A stretch of 64,000 nt of DNA, taken from Streptomyces flaveolus. Its GTDB lineage: Bacteria; Actinomycetota; Actinomycetes; Streptomycetales; Streptomycetaceae. Made by a program: the position numbers and the translations under genes. Numbering within the stretch: the first letter of the stretch is position 1; every line of letters starts with the position of its first letter. Below the pieces are notes generated by a model, which was not told where the DNA came from, did no database searches, and worked only from the letters and a program-made list of their open reading frames with translations. Below, piece by piece: positions 16,056-24,235 of this stretch. The DNA is taken from contig NZ_JNWV01000031.1 of NCBI RefSeq assembly GCF_000716535.1, forward strand, positions 106,584 through 170,583. Reading direction: 5' to 3'.

Positions 16056-16340
16056 CTGGCGCCTGGAACCGCTGCGGCGCTCCAAGGACGTCCGGGCCCG
16101 GTTCGGCGCGGCCATCCGTCGGCCTCGGCTGCCCGGTACCGCTGCGGTGCTCCGTCGATGTCCGGACCCGGCTCGGTGCCGGTATCCCGCCAACGTCGGC
16201 CGTCCGGCACCGCCGCCGTGCGCTGCCAACGCCCGGGCCCGGCACCGCAGCGCTGCTCCGCCGGTCTCGGCCGCCCGGCACCGCCGCGGCGCGCGGCCGA
16301 CGTCCGGGCCCGGTACGGCTACGGCGTCTCCCGTACCCGG
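16056..16340. repeat. Degenerate 71-bp tandem repeat, about four units
   Basis: Units at 16056-16128, 16129-16199, 16200-16270 and 16271-16340 share the order: CCGGYACCGCYGCGG, then GACGTCCGGGCCCGG-like, then a variable part ending in TCGG. The last unit overlaps the 3' end of bioD. All frames stay open through it, so shadow reading frames cross it, but the composition is not protein-like. It probably arose by local duplication. Confidence 0.65.
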
Positions 16341-17035
16341 AACGCCTCCGCGTCCCACGTGCCGTCCAGGCGGGGGGACAGCCAGGCCGGGGCCGCTGTG
16401 CGGAACTCCGCGGGGGGCAGGGCGCCGGCGCCCGCGGGCAGCGCGCCGAGCAGGGGGGCGGCGGCGACCTCCGGCAGGTCGGCCACGTTGCAGCGGGTGG
16501 CGAGATCGGGCGTGGTGGGCCAGCTGCCGATCACCACTCCGGCCGGCTCCAGGCCGCGGCGCCGCAGTTCGCGCGTCGTCAGCTCCGTCACGTTGAGCGT
16601 GCCCAGCCCGGCCTGCGCGACGACCAGCACCGGCGCCCCCAGCAGCTTGGCCGCGTCGGCCAGCGTGCCGCCGGCCGCGTCGAACCGGACGAGCAGCCCG
16701 CCCGCTCCCTCGACCAGCACCAGATCGTGCTCGGTGGCCAGCTTGGCGGCCCGCTCGGCCACCTCGTGCGGGTGCACCGGCGTCATCCCGGCCCGCCGGG
16801 CCGCCGTACCCGGCGCCAACGGCTCGGGGAAACGGGCGAGTTCGGCTGTCGTAACCGGGCCCGCGAGGCGCGCGACCTCGTCGGCGTCCCCCCGCTCGTC
16901 CGGCCCCACGCCCGTCTGGGCGGCCTTGAGTACGGCCACCGAGCGCCCGGCCGCGAGCGCCGCGGCGGCGACGGCGGCCGTGGTGACGGTCTTGCCGATC
17001 TCCGTGCCCGTCCCCGTGATCACCAGTACCGGCAT
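16319..17035 (-). CDS. bioD: Dethiobiotin synthetase
   Basis: 238 residues. Closes the ureido ring of dethiobiotin from 7,8-diaminopelargonate, CO2 and ATP. P-loop GTGTEIGKT at residues 8-16; K38 region VLKAAQTG and VEGAGGLLVRFD for substrate and Mg. It starts immediately after the bioA stop, last gene of bioB-bioA-bioD. The C-terminal residues lie within the first unit of a degenerate tandem repeat, but the protein length is normal. Confidence 0.95.
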   Translation of the reverse strand: MPVLVITGTGTEIGKTVTTAAVAAAALAAGRSVAVLKAAQTGVGPDERGDADEVARLAGPVTTAELARFPEPLAPGTAARRAGMTPVHPHEVAERAAKLATEHDLVLVEGAGGLLVRFDAAGGTLADAAKLLGAPVLVVAQAGLGTLNVTELTTRELRRRGLEPAGVVIGSWPTTPDLATRCNVADLPEVAAAPLLGALPAGAGALPPAEFRTAAPAWLSPRLDGTWDAEAFRVRETP

Positions 17036-17036
17036 G

Positions 17037-18317
17037 TCATCCCTCCCGCGCCGCGGCGCACACCGCGCGCGCGATCCGTGCCACGTCCTCGTCCGAGGTG
17101 ACGTACGGCGGCATCGTATAGATCAGGTCGCGGAACGGGCGCAGCCACACGCCCGCCCGTACGGCGGCGTCGGTCGCGGCCTTCATGTCCACGGCGTGGT
17201 CGAGCTGGACGACCCCGATGGCGCCGAGGACGCGGACATCCCGTACCCCGGGCAGGTCGAGCGCCGGCGCCAGGCCCTCCCGCAGGGCCGCCTCGATCCG
17301 CCCCACCTCCGCGAGCCAGTCCTGTCCGAGCAGCAGCTCGACGGAGGCACAGGCCACGGCAGCGGCCAGCGGGTTGCCCATGAACGTCGGTCCGTGCGCG
17401 AGCACCGGCACCTCGCCCCGCGAGATGCCGTCGGCGACCCGCGGGGTGCACAGGGTGGCCGCCATCGTCAGGTAGCCGCCGGTCAGCGCCTTGCCGACGC
17501 ACATCACGTCCGGGCTGACGGACGCGTGGTCCGCCGCGAACAGCGCGCCGGTGCGGCCGAAGCCGGTGGCGATCTCGTCGAACACCAGCAGCACGTCGTG
17601 CGCGTCGCACGCCTCGCGCAGCACCCGCAGATAGGCGGGGGAGTGGAACCGCATCCCGCCCGCGCCCTGCACCACCGGCTCCACGATCACCGCGGCCAGC
17701 TCGTCGGCGTGCCGCGCGATCAGCTCCCGCAGATGGTCCGCGTACGCCTCCTCGTACCCGGCGGGCGGCGCGTCCGCGAAAACCTGACGGGGCAGCACAC
17801 CGGACCACAACTGGTGCATCCCGCCCTCGGGGTCGCACACGGACATCGGGTTCCAGGTGTCGCCGTGGTAGCCGCCGCGCCAGGTCAGGAGCCGCTGCTT
17901 GCCCGGCCGGCCGAGCGAGCGCCAGTACTGGAGGCACATCTTCACGGCGACCTCGACCGACACGGACCCCGAGTCGGCCAGGAAGACGTGCTCCAGGCCA
18001 TCAGGCGACATGTCGACAAGGAGCTTCGCGAGCCGCACGGCGGGCTCGTGCGTGAGCCCGCCGAACATGACGTGGCTCATCCGCCCGAGCTGCTCGCGCA
18101 CGGCCTCGTCGAGGACCGGGTGCCGGTAGCCGTGGATGGCCGACCACCACGACGACATGCCGTCGACCAGCTCGCCGGACCCGTCCGCCAGCCGCAGCCG
18201 GACCCCGCTCGCCGCCTCCACGACGAGCGGTTCCGCGCGCCCGGGCATCGGGCCGTACGGATGCCACACGTGCCGCCGGTCCAGTTCCAGCAGCTCCGGC
18301 ACACCGAGCTCAGGCAT
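17037..18317 (-). CDS. bioA: Adenosylmethionine-8-amino-7-oxononanoate transaminase
   Basis: 426 residues. PLP enzyme transferring the amino group of SAM to KAPA, giving 7,8-diaminopelargonate. The PLP Lys is in [25 protein letters not shown] has the conserved Asp; [11 protein letters not shown] and [11 protein letters not shown] are BioA-specific. The start codon lies 8 bases inside the bioB 3' end, so translation is coupled. The second gene of the minus-strand biotin operon. Confidence 0.96.
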   Translation of the reverse strand: MPELGVPELLELDRRHVWHPYGPMPGRAEPLVVEAASGVRLRLADGSGELVDGMSSWWSAIHGYRHPVLDEAVREQLGRMSHVMFGGLTHEPAVRLAKLLVDMSPDGLEHVFLADSGSVSVEVAVKMCLQYWRSLGRPGKQRLLTWRGGYHGDTWNPMSVCDPEGGMHQLWSGVLPRQVFADAPPAGYEEAYADHLRELIARHADELAAVIVEPVVQGAGGMRFHSPAYLRVLREACDAHDVLLVFDEIATGFGRTGALFAADHASVSPDVMCVGKALTGGYLTMAATLCTPRVADGISRGEVPVLAHGPTFMGNPLAAAVACASVELLLGQDWLAEVGRIEAALREGLAPALDLPGVRDVRVLGAIGVVQLDHAVDMKAATDAAVRAGVWLRPFRDLIYTMPPYVTSDEDVARIARAVCAAAREG

Positions 18318-19458
18318 TGGGCGCGAGGTCCGTCCCGGCGCCCCGGCGGCGGACCGCGACCAGGTCGGTCCGCGGCTCGCCCGCCGGCGCCGGCGCCGAC
18401 CCGCAGACGCCGCCGTCGTGGCAGCCCCCGGTGTCCCCGCAGCCCCCGGCCTCCGTCCGGTGCTCCGGCAGCGTCACCTGGTCGGCGCCCTCCACCTCGA
18501 ACCCGGCGTCCGCGATCATCTCCAGGTCGGCCTTGCCGGCCTGGCCCTCACTGGTCAGGTAGTCGCCGAGGAAGATGGAGTTGGCCAGGTGCAGTGCCAG
18601 CGGCTGCATCGTGCGCAGGTGGACCTCACGGCCGCCCGCGATCCTGACCTCCACGTCCGGGCAGACGAACCGGACCATCGCGAGGATCCTGAGGCAGCGC
18701 TGCGGCGTGAGGTTCCACTCCTTGGCCAGCGGGGTGCCCTCGAACGGGATCAGGAAGTTCACCGGAACGGAGTCCGGGTCCAGTTCACGCAGCGAGAACA
18801 CCACGTCGACCAGGTCCTCGTCGCTCTCGCCCATGCCCGCGATCAGACCCGAGCAGGCGGACAGACCGGCCGCGTGCGCCTTCTGCACCGTGTCCACCCG
18901 GTCGGAGTACGTGTGGGTGGTCGTGATGTCCCCGTACGTGGACTCCGAGGTGTTGAGGTTGTGGTTGTACGCGTCCGCGCCTGCCTCGCGAAGCCGTTCG
19001 GCCTGGCCGTCGGAGAGCAGGCCGAGGCAGGCGCACACCTCGACGCCCTCGTTCTGGTCCTTGATGGCCTTGATGGTCTCCGAGACCCGGTCCACGTCCC
19101 GGTCCGTCGGGCCGCGCCCGCTGGCCACGAGACAGACCCGCTTGGCGCCGCCCGCGAGGCCCGCGGCGGCGGCCTGGGAGGCCTCGTCCGGCTTGAGCCA
19201 GGTGTACTTCAGGATGTCGGCCTTGGAACCGAGCCGCTGGGAGCAGTACGAGCAGTCCTCCGGGCACAGGCCCGACTTGAGGTTCACCAGATAGTTGAGT
19301 TTCACCCGGCGCCCGAACCAGTGCCGGCGCACCTTGCCGGCCGCGGCCACCACGTCGAGCAGGTCGTCATCGGAGGTGGCCAGCACGGCGAGCGCTTCCT
19401 CGCGGGTCGGCAGCTCGCGCCGAAGCCCCTTGTCCACCAGCGTGTTCAGCAGGTCCAT
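18310..19458 (-). CDS. bioB: Biotin synthase (radical SAM)
   Basis: 382 residues. Inserts sulfur into dethiobiotin. The radical SAM cluster motif CPEDCSYC (Cys65, Cys69, Cys72) and the [2Fe-2S] ligand regions ([25 protein letters not shown] with Arg ligand) are present. The C-terminal ~50 residues carry a Gly/Cys-rich tail ([17 protein letters not shown]) commonly found in actinobacterial BioB and absent in the E. coli enzyme. ATG 19458 gives [12 protein letters not shown]. First gene of the bioBAD operon, divergent from bioF. Confidence 0.95.
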   Translation of the reverse strand: MDLLNTLVDKGLRRELPTREEALAVLATSDDDLLDVVAAAGKVRRHWFGRRVKLNYLVNLKSGLCPEDCSYCSQRLGSKADILKYTWLKPDEASQAAAAGLAGGAKRVCLVASGRGPTDRDVDRVSETIKAIKDQNEGVEVCACLGLLSDGQAERLREAGADAYNHNLNTSESTYGDITTTHTYSDRVDTVQKAHAAGLSACSGLIAGMGESDEDLVDVVFSLRELDPDSVPVNFLIPFEGTPLAKEWNLTPQRCLRILAMVRFVCPDVEVRIAGGREVHLRTMQPLALHLANSIFLGDYLTSEGQAGKADLEMIADAGFEVEGADQVTLPEHRTEAGGCGDTGGCHDGGVCGSAPAPAGEPRTDLVAVRRRGAGTDLAPNA

Positions 19459-19526
19459 GAGGCCTGATCCTGTCCTACGGGACGGCCCCGGGCCAAGGAG
19501 ACTTTGCACAACGGAGCAGGTTCACC

Positions 19527-19544
19527 GTGTGGGTATTGCCACAC
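19527..19544. promoter_or_regulatory. Inverted repeat in the divergent bioB/bioF promoter region
   Basis: GTGTGG at 19527-19532 and CCACAC at 19539-19544 with a 6-bp centre (GTATTG), about midway in the 147-bp intergenic region. A TAGGGT at 19567-19572 could be the bioF -10. The repeat is a candidate operator for a biotin repressor (BirA, BioQ or similar), but it does not match a consensus I can name with certainty. Confidence 0.4.
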
Positions 19545-19605
19545 CCTGGGCGGCTGGTCGTACCGCTAGGGTCTGTCCGCTACCTACAAAAGCACCGGAG
19601 GACCC

Positions 19606-20733
19606 ATGGCGTTCGGCTGGATCGACGAGCAGGCCGAGGCGCGCCGCCGCGCCGGACTCGTCCGCACCCTGCGTCCGCGTCCCGCCGACGCGCCGCTGCT
19701 GGATCTGGCGAGCAACGACTACCTGGGTCTGACCCGCCATCCGGAGGTCGTCGAGGGAGCGGCCGGGGCCGCCCGGACCTGGGGCGGCGGCTCCACCGGC
19801 TCCCGGCTGGTCACCGGCACCACCGCCCTGCACACCGAACTGGAGCGGGCGCTGGCCGCGTTCTGCGGGTTCGAGGCGGCCCTGGTGTTCTCCTCCGGGT
19901 ACGCCGCCAACCTCGCTGCGGTCACCGCGCTGGGCCCGCACGGCTCGCTGATCGTGTCCGACGCGGGCAACCACGCCTCCCTCATCGACGGCTGCCGGCT
20001 CGCCCGGGGCGAGACGCAGGTCGTCGGCCACGCCGATCCGGAGGCCGTGCGCAAGGCCCTGGCGACGCGCGGGGGCGCGGCGATCGTCGTCTCCGACACG
20101 GTGTTCTCCGTCGACGGGGACCGGGCACCGCTGGCCGCGCTGGCCGAGGTGTGCCGGGAGCACGGCGCGGGACTCGTCGTGGACGACGCGCACGGGCTCG
20201 GCGTGCTGGGCGACGGCGGCCGGGGCGCGCCGTACGCGGCCGGGCTCGCGGGCGCGGAGGACGTGGTCGTCACGGCCACCCTGTCCAAGTCGCTGGGCAG
20301 CCAGGGCGGGGTGGTGCTCGGCCCGGCCCGGGTGATCGACCACCTGGTCAACGCGGCCCGGACCTTCATCTTCGACACCGGCCTGGCGCCGGCGGCGGCC
20401 GGTGCCGCGCTGGCCGCGCTGCGGCTGCTGGAGCGCGAGCCCGAACGGGCGGCTCGGGCCCGCGAGGTGGCCGCGGAGCTGTACGCACGGCTGACCGCCG
20501 CGGGTCTGGAAGCGGTGCGTCCGGACGCCGCGGTGGTCTCCGTGCGGGCTCCGTCCCCGGAGCAGGCGGTGCGCTGGGCGGCCGACTGCCGTGCGGCAGG
20601 CCTGGCCGTGGGCTGTTTCCGTCCTCCCTCCGTGCCCGACGGCATCTCACGGCTGAGGCTGACCGCCCGGGCGGACCTCTCCGGGGCGGAGATCGAACGC
20701 GCTGTACGAGTCATCGGCGAAACCCGACCATGA
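19606..20733 (+). CDS. bioF: 8-amino-7-oxononanoate synthase
   Basis: 375 residues. PLP enzyme joining pimeloyl thioester and L-alanine to give KAPA. N-terminal ASNDYLGLTRHPEV; Lys in TATLSKSLGSQGG binds PLP; DDAHGLGVLG has the conserved Asp/His; GNHASLIDGCRLARG is typical. It has a strong GGAGGA ribosome site and ATG 19606. It diverges from bioBAD, so the locus makes biotin from pimeloyl thioester onward; no pimelate-forming gene is present. Confidence 0.96.
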   Translation: MAFGWIDEQAEARRRAGLVRTLRPRPADAPLLDLASNDYLGLTRHPEVVEGAAGAARTWGGGSTGSRLVTGTTALHTELERALAAFCGFEAALVFSSGYAANLAAVTALGPHGSLIVSDAGNHASLIDGCRLARGETQVVGHADPEAVRKALATRGGAAIVVSDTVFSVDGDRAPLAALAEVCREHGAGLVVDDAHGLGVLGDGGRGAPYAAGLAGAEDVVVTATLSKSLGSQGGVVLGPARVIDHLVNAARTFIFDTGLAPAAAGAALAALRLLEREPERAARAREVAAELYARLTAAGLEAVRPDAAVVSVRAPSPEQAVRWAADCRAAGLAVGCFRPPSVPDGISRLRLTARADLSGAEIERAVRVIGETRP

Positions 20734-20807
20734 GTCGGCGTACACGGCCGTGTGTCGCACGAGGGTGATGAACGGCAAGGGGTCCGATCAGGGGACGTGA
20801 CCTCTGA

Positions 20808-21029
20808 TCAGAGCCTGGTGACGAACTCCGCCCAGCTGCCGGCGGAGAAGAGCAGCGCGGGTCCGGCGGGGTTCTTGGAGTCGCGCACGGCGAGCAGTCC
20901 GGCGGCGGGGCCGGAGCGCGGCCGGGCCGTCTCCACGCAGTTGTTCGCTCCCGTGCTGTAGCTGCTGCGCAGCCAGCGCACGGGGTGCAGGTCGGTACTG
21001 GCAGGGACGTTCCGAGGCAGAGCTGACAT
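20808..21029 (-). CDS. DUF397 protein
   Basis: 73 residues with the DUF397 signature: WLRSSYSTGANNCVETARP at residues 20-37 and AVRDSKNPAGPALLFSAGSWAEFV at 46-70. Such proteins act with XRE/DUF5753 regulators in Streptomyces and control development and antibiotic production (WhiJ/BldB-type loci). It has a strong AAGGAGG ribosome site and starts 9 bases after the XRE gene on the same strand, forming an operon. Confidence 0.93.
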   Translation of the reverse strand: MSALPRNVPASTDLHPVRWLRSSYSTGANNCVETARPRSGPAAGLLAVRDSKNPAGPALLFSAGSWAEFVTRL

Positions 21030-21038
21030 GGTGCCTCC

Positions 21039-21899
21039 TTACGCGCCGTCACCTATCCCGGCGATGTAGTCCAACGATTCCTCGGGGGAAAGGGCGTGGA
21101 ACTGAAGGGTGTTGAAGGCCTCGGAGTAGGCCATGAGGTCTTCTTTCCGCTCCAGGTAGAGGCTACTCGTCAACTGGTCGAGAACAACCACGTCCAGATC
21201 AGAAGTGCTCGGAAATGAGAAGATAACGAAAGGGCCGGTGAGTCCGACATGCGCTCCCGCGGCGAACGGCAGCACCTGGAGCCGTACCTGGGGCAGCCGG
21301 GCGGCCTCCATCAGCCGTTCGAGCTGCCGGGCCATCACCTCCGGACCGCCGACCTCGCGGCGCAGCACCGCCTCGTCCAGTACGGCGCTCAGCACCAGCG
21401 GCGGATCGGAACGCAGCACGTCCTGCCGGGCCAGACGTACCTCCACCAGCGTGTCCAGGCGCTCCTCGTCCAGGTCCTTCACGGCCGCCCGGGTCACCGC
21501 GCGGGCGTACTCCGGCGTCTGGAGCAGGCCCGGCACCACCGTCGTCTCCAGGGTGCGCATCGCGCTCGCCTGCGACTCCAGGCTGATGAAGTCGCGGTAG
21601 GTGGGTGGCAGCACCCCGCGGTAGGCGTGCCACCAGCGGTGCCGGCCGCCCGCGTCCTCCGACCCCGCCAGCATCAGCAGCAACTCGCGCAGATGCGTGT
21701 CCCGCACCTGATAGGCGTCGAGCAGTAACCGCAGATCGGCCGGTTTCACACCGCTGGCGCCGGTCTCGATGCGGCTCACCTTCGACTGGTGCCAGCCGAC
21801 CAGCCGGGCGGCGTCACCGCTCGTGAGCCCCGCGCCGGTACGCAGCATGCGCAGTTCGGCGCCCAGTTTGCGGCGGCGCACTGCCGGACCGTTCTGCAT
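21039..21899 (-). CDS. XRE helix-turn-helix regulator with DUF5753 (WhiJ-type)
   Basis: 286 residues. N-terminal HTH (LGAELRMLRTGAGLTSGDAARLVGWHQSKVSRIETGASG) at residues ~12-50. A DUF5753 domain fills the rest (YRDFISLESQASAMRTLETTVVPGLLQTPEYARAV; VLSAVLDEAVLRREVGG; FVIFSFPSTSDLDVVVLDQL; LYLERKEDL). Partners are the DUF397 protein downstream and a divergent histidine-kinase-like ATPase. This trio resembles abaA/whiJ loci. A TA-rich inverted repeat between the divergent genes is a candidate operator. Confidence 0.93.
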   Translation of the reverse strand: MQNGPAVRRRKLGAELRMLRTGAGLTSGDAARLVGWHQSKVSRIETGASGVKPADLRLLLDAYQVRDTHLRELLLMLAGSEDAGGRHRWWHAYRGVLPPTYRDFISLESQASAMRTLETTVVPGLLQTPEYARAVTRAAVKDLDEERLDTLVEVRLARQDVLRSDPPLVLSAVLDEAVLRREVGGPEVMARQLERLMEAARLPQVRLQVLPFAAGAHVGLTGPFVIFSFPSTSDLDVVVLDQLTSSLYLERKEDLMAYSEAFNTLQFHALSPEESLDYIAGIGDGA

Positions 21900-21970
21900 G
21901 GGCTCCTCCTTACTCCTTCCGGGCCGCCCACATACGGTCTCGCGTCGCAGAGTTCACCGCTTCGAGCGAC

Positions 21971-21986
21971 AGATATATGCATATCT
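21971..21986. promoter_or_regulatory. AT-rich inverted repeat between XRE and ATPase genes
   Basis: AGATAT/ATATCT arms around ATGC, in a region unusually AT-rich for this genome and 72 bases upstream of the XRE start. A candidate binding site for the XRE regulator or a promoter element. Confidence 0.4.
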
Positions 21987-22112
21987 TGGTGGATGGCTCC
22001 CCGTGACCGGCCCGTTGGTGGCAGTCTGGCGAACAAGCACCAGTCCGGGACCGTACTCGAACCCTCCGCCACATGTCGGACCACGGCCCCGTGGGAAAGG
22101 GACGACGTCGCC

Positions 22113-22568
22113 ATGGCAGACCACCTGGAAGCATCCCTCACTCTGCCGAGCGATCCGGCCTCGGTCGCCGCCGCCCGCTCCTACGTCGTCGGCACCCTGG
22201 CGGAGTGGGGCCTGCCGTCCGACAGCGACGTCGCCGACACCGTGCGGCTCATCGTCTCCGAACTCGCCACGAACGCCGTACAGCACACCTTCGGCCAGTC
22301 ACCCACCTTCACGGTCGACATCGCGCTGCACCATGACGAACATCTGCGCATCGGCGTCACGGACAGCCATCCCCGCTTCCCGAAGAGACTGCCCGCCGCT
22401 GTCCAGCAGGACAACGGTCGCGGCATGGTCATCATTCGCTGGCTCACCGCGGAGTGCGGCGGCAGACTCCGCATCCGCCCCACGCGGGAGGGCGGCAAGA
22501 CGGTATCCATCGAACTTCCCTGGACGATCCCGGCGGCCCCGGTACCGGCGGGCCAGCAGGAGCCCTAG
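22113..22568 (+). CDS. Anti-sigma-factor-like ATP-binding protein (RsbW/HATPase_c_2)
   Basis: 151 residues with a Bergerat-type ATP site: IVSELATNAVQHTFGQSP (N box), GVTDSHPRFP (D-x-x-x-x-P in place of D-x-G) and QQDNGRGMVIIRWL (G box). Such proteins in Streptomyces are anti-sigma or regulatory kinases paired with XRE/DUF397 operons. ATG 22113 was chosen; an in-frame ATG at 21991 would add 41 residues of low family similarity and reach the AT-rich operator. Divergent from the XRE gene. Targets unknown. Confidence 0.88.
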   Translation: MADHLEASLTLPSDPASVAAARSYVVGTLAEWGLPSDSDVADTVRLIVSELATNAVQHTFGQSPTFTVDIALHHDEHLRIGVTDSHPRFPKRLPAAVQQDNGRGMVIIRWLTAECGGRLRIRPTREGGKTVSIELPWTIPAAPVPAGQQEP

Positions 22569-22689
22569 TCCTCCGGGCGGGGCCGGGGCGTTCCCGGGCA
22601 GGGCGAGCGCTGGGCGGCGTCCGTGTGCTCCAGCTCGGGACGTGCGCCCTGTGGCGCTACGGCGGCCCGTCCAGACGCGGGAGGGAGCC

Positions 22690-22881
22690 GTGGAGGGGCG
22701 GGCGCTGACCTCGACCCCACCGGCGAACACCAGCCGGGGCGCTCGTCCCCTTCGTGGGCCCGTGACACGCCGTCGGCCCCGGGCCGCCCGTGGGCTGCGG
22801 GCGGGCACCGGGGTGGCGCTGACGGCGCTGGGAGCGGCCCTGCTGCTGGAGCCGCTCCCGGCCCGAGGACGGGTCAGCTGA
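22690..22881 (+). CDS. Small hypothetical protein, possible membrane span
   Basis: 63 residues from GTG 22690, with GGGAGGGA just upstream. The N-terminal half is Arg/Pro-rich; residues ~40-60 (GTGVALTALGAALLLEPLP) are hydrophobic and could span or anchor in the membrane. The 3' end overlaps the stop of the convergent NlpC/P60 gene by 8 bases. It could be an anonymous open frame in a high-G+C gap; the ribosome site is its main support. Confidence 0.35.
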   Translation: MEGRALTSTPPANTSRGARPLRGPVTRRRPRAARGLRAGTGVALTALGAALLLEPLPARGRVS

Positions 22882-23347
22882 CCCGGCCGTACCAGACGCT
22901 CCGCGTCCAGATCTTCTCGAGCTTCACCACGTCCCCGGTCTTCGGGGCGTGCCAGATCTTGCCGTGACCGGCGTAGATGCCCACGTGGTAGACGTACGAA
23001 CCCGAGTGGAAGAAGACCAGGTCGCCCGCCTTGCGGCTTCTGGCGGAGATGTGGTGCGTCTTGTTGTACTGCTGGGCGGCGGTGCGCGGCAGCTTCTTGC
23101 CGGCCTTCTTGTACGAGTAGAGCGTCAGCCCCGAGCAGTCGAACCTGCGCGGCCCGGTGGCTCCCCACGCGTAGGGCGCGCCCTTCTTGGAAGCCGCGAC
23201 CTTGAGCGCTTTCGTCGCCATGGTCGCGGCGGAGGCGTCGGTGGCGAGGCCGGGCACCGCGATCGAGCCGCCCACGGCGGCGAGGGTCAGGGCCGAGGCC
23301 GTGCCGGCCCGGGCCATCAGCGACGGGACACGATTGAGCGCAGTCAT
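22874..23347 (-). CDS. Secreted NlpC/P60 cell-wall hydrolase
   Basis: 157 residues. Signal peptide residues ~1-41 (ALTLAAVGGSIAVPGLATDASAA) followed by a single NlpC/P60 domain. Catalytic Cys71 in RRFDCSGL, His121 in YVYHVGIYAGHG, and His133 in KIWHAPK. It cleaves peptide cross-links of peptidoglycan, as in RpfA/SwlA-type enzymes that control growth and germination. A c-di-AMP (ydaO-type) riboswitch occupies its 5' leader, so expression falls when c-di-AMP is high. Secreted, Cys peptidase C40. Confidence 0.93.
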   Translation of the reverse strand: MTALNRVPSLMARAGTASALTLAAVGGSIAVPGLATDASAATMATKALKVAASKKGAPYAWGATGPRRFDCSGLTLYSYKKAGKKLPRTAAQQYNKTHHISARSRKAGDLVFFHSGSYVYHVGIYAGHGKIWHAPKTGDVVKLEKIWTRSVWYGRVS

Positions 23348-23361
23348 GCGCAACCCTTCGT

Positions 23362-23545
23362 CAGCCGCCTGTGAAGGATGACCTGTCGGATTCGGGCTGG
23401 CGAAGTTGCCCGGCCGCGTTGCCACGGCTTCACCCCAAGGGTCGCCCGGAGCCGACACCCGTCCGTGTCGTACGGACGAACATCTGTTCCGGCGACCCGC
23501 CTTGCTTGGGTCCTCCACTCCTGCCGATCCACTCCGTCGACCGGT
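23362..23545 (-). ncRNA. ydaO/yuaA-type c-di-AMP riboswitch
   Basis: The minus-strand leader of the NlpC/P60 gene carries conserved blocks of the class in order: GGAGTGGAGGACCC, GGCGGGTCGCCGGAACAG, GGGGTGAAGCC, GGGCAACTTCGCCAGCCCG, ATCCGACAGGTC, then ATCCTTCACAGGCGG. These form the two ligand-binding pseudo-symmetric halves. The same RNA stands before rpf and NlpC/P60 genes in other Streptomyces. Binding c-di-AMP is known to switch expression off. Boundaries are approximate, ending about 15 bases before the ATG at 23347. Confidence 0.88.
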
Positions 23546-23922
23546 CATCCGGGCGGCGGCAGGACTCGGCGTCCGCCCGGATCGCCCCGCCGCGGTGGCG
23601 GGGGCTTGTCGTCAGACAGGGATCTTGGCTCACGACTGTCCGAAAATCCCAACGGAATCGGGGATTTGTGGCGTTACTCACCACTCACCCGTTCGGGTGG
23701 ACACTGCTCTGTTCGAGCGTCCGTCAGATCCCGGACGTAGCCCCCGACCTGGGGCGAAGCGCCTCCCGGCGGCTCATGCGGTCGCGCTGCGCGCAACTCG
23801 GGAGGCCCGGAAAACGATCTGGAAGTACACCGGTCGGCGGTACGTCGTTCGGGCCGTTTCAAGTCCCGTCCGAACGACGCGTGTCGACGCGCGGCACCCA
23901 CCGGACCGCAGGAGCGTCCGCC
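23546..23922. other. Gene-free region upstream of the riboswitch
   Basis: No gene is seen. It holds a hairpin AAATCCC/GGGATTT (23644-23667, 10-base loop) and a second small inverted repeat CACCCG/CGGGTG (23686-23699). One of these may be the end of the ClpP-region transcript or a regulatory site of the riboswitch promoter. Confidence 0.45.
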
Positions 23923-24228
23923 TCAGCCGACGCCGTCCGGCGGGAGCGCGACGCGAGCGGCCCGGCGCTCACCGTCCAGCACCCGCAACGCGCGTGCCAG
24001 CGTGTCCCCGTGCAGCTCCGTCTCGCCCCGCTGGTGCATCAGTGCGAGCGCGTCCCGCAGCTCTGCCGCCTTGCGCACCAGCGCCTGGGCCGCGCGCAGC
24101 CCGCGGTAGGTGTCCCCGGGCCGGGCCGGATTGATACGGCCCAGCAGGTCGACCGCCTCCAGGTAACGGTCGATCAACTCGCCCTCCGCGCGGGTCAGCG
24201 CGGGCAGTGGGGGGAAGTCCGGCAGCAT
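23923..24228 (-). CDS. Small helical protein co-transcribed with clpP-like gene
   Basis: 101 residues, strongly helical, Arg/Glu/Leu-rich, without membrane span (ALTRAEGELIDRYLEAVDLL; AAQALVRKAAELRDALALMHQRGET). It starts 7 bases after the clpP-like stop, so the two are in one operon. I do not recognise the family. Its position suggests a partner, adaptor or chaperone of the ClpP-like protein, but no sequence motif proves this. Confidence 0.7.
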   Translation of the reverse strand: MLPDFPPLPALTRAEGELIDRYLEAVDLLGRINPARPGDTYRGLRAAQALVRKAAELRDALALMHQRGETELHGDTLARALRVLDGERRAARVALPPDGVG

Positions 24229-24235
24229 GAGCGGC

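Noticed and set aside
15169..16281. N-terminal 140-residue extension of the methyltransferase
   Set aside because: The extension is Gly/Pro/Arg-rich and translated from the degenerate 71-bp repeat; a good ribosome site precedes ATG 15861.
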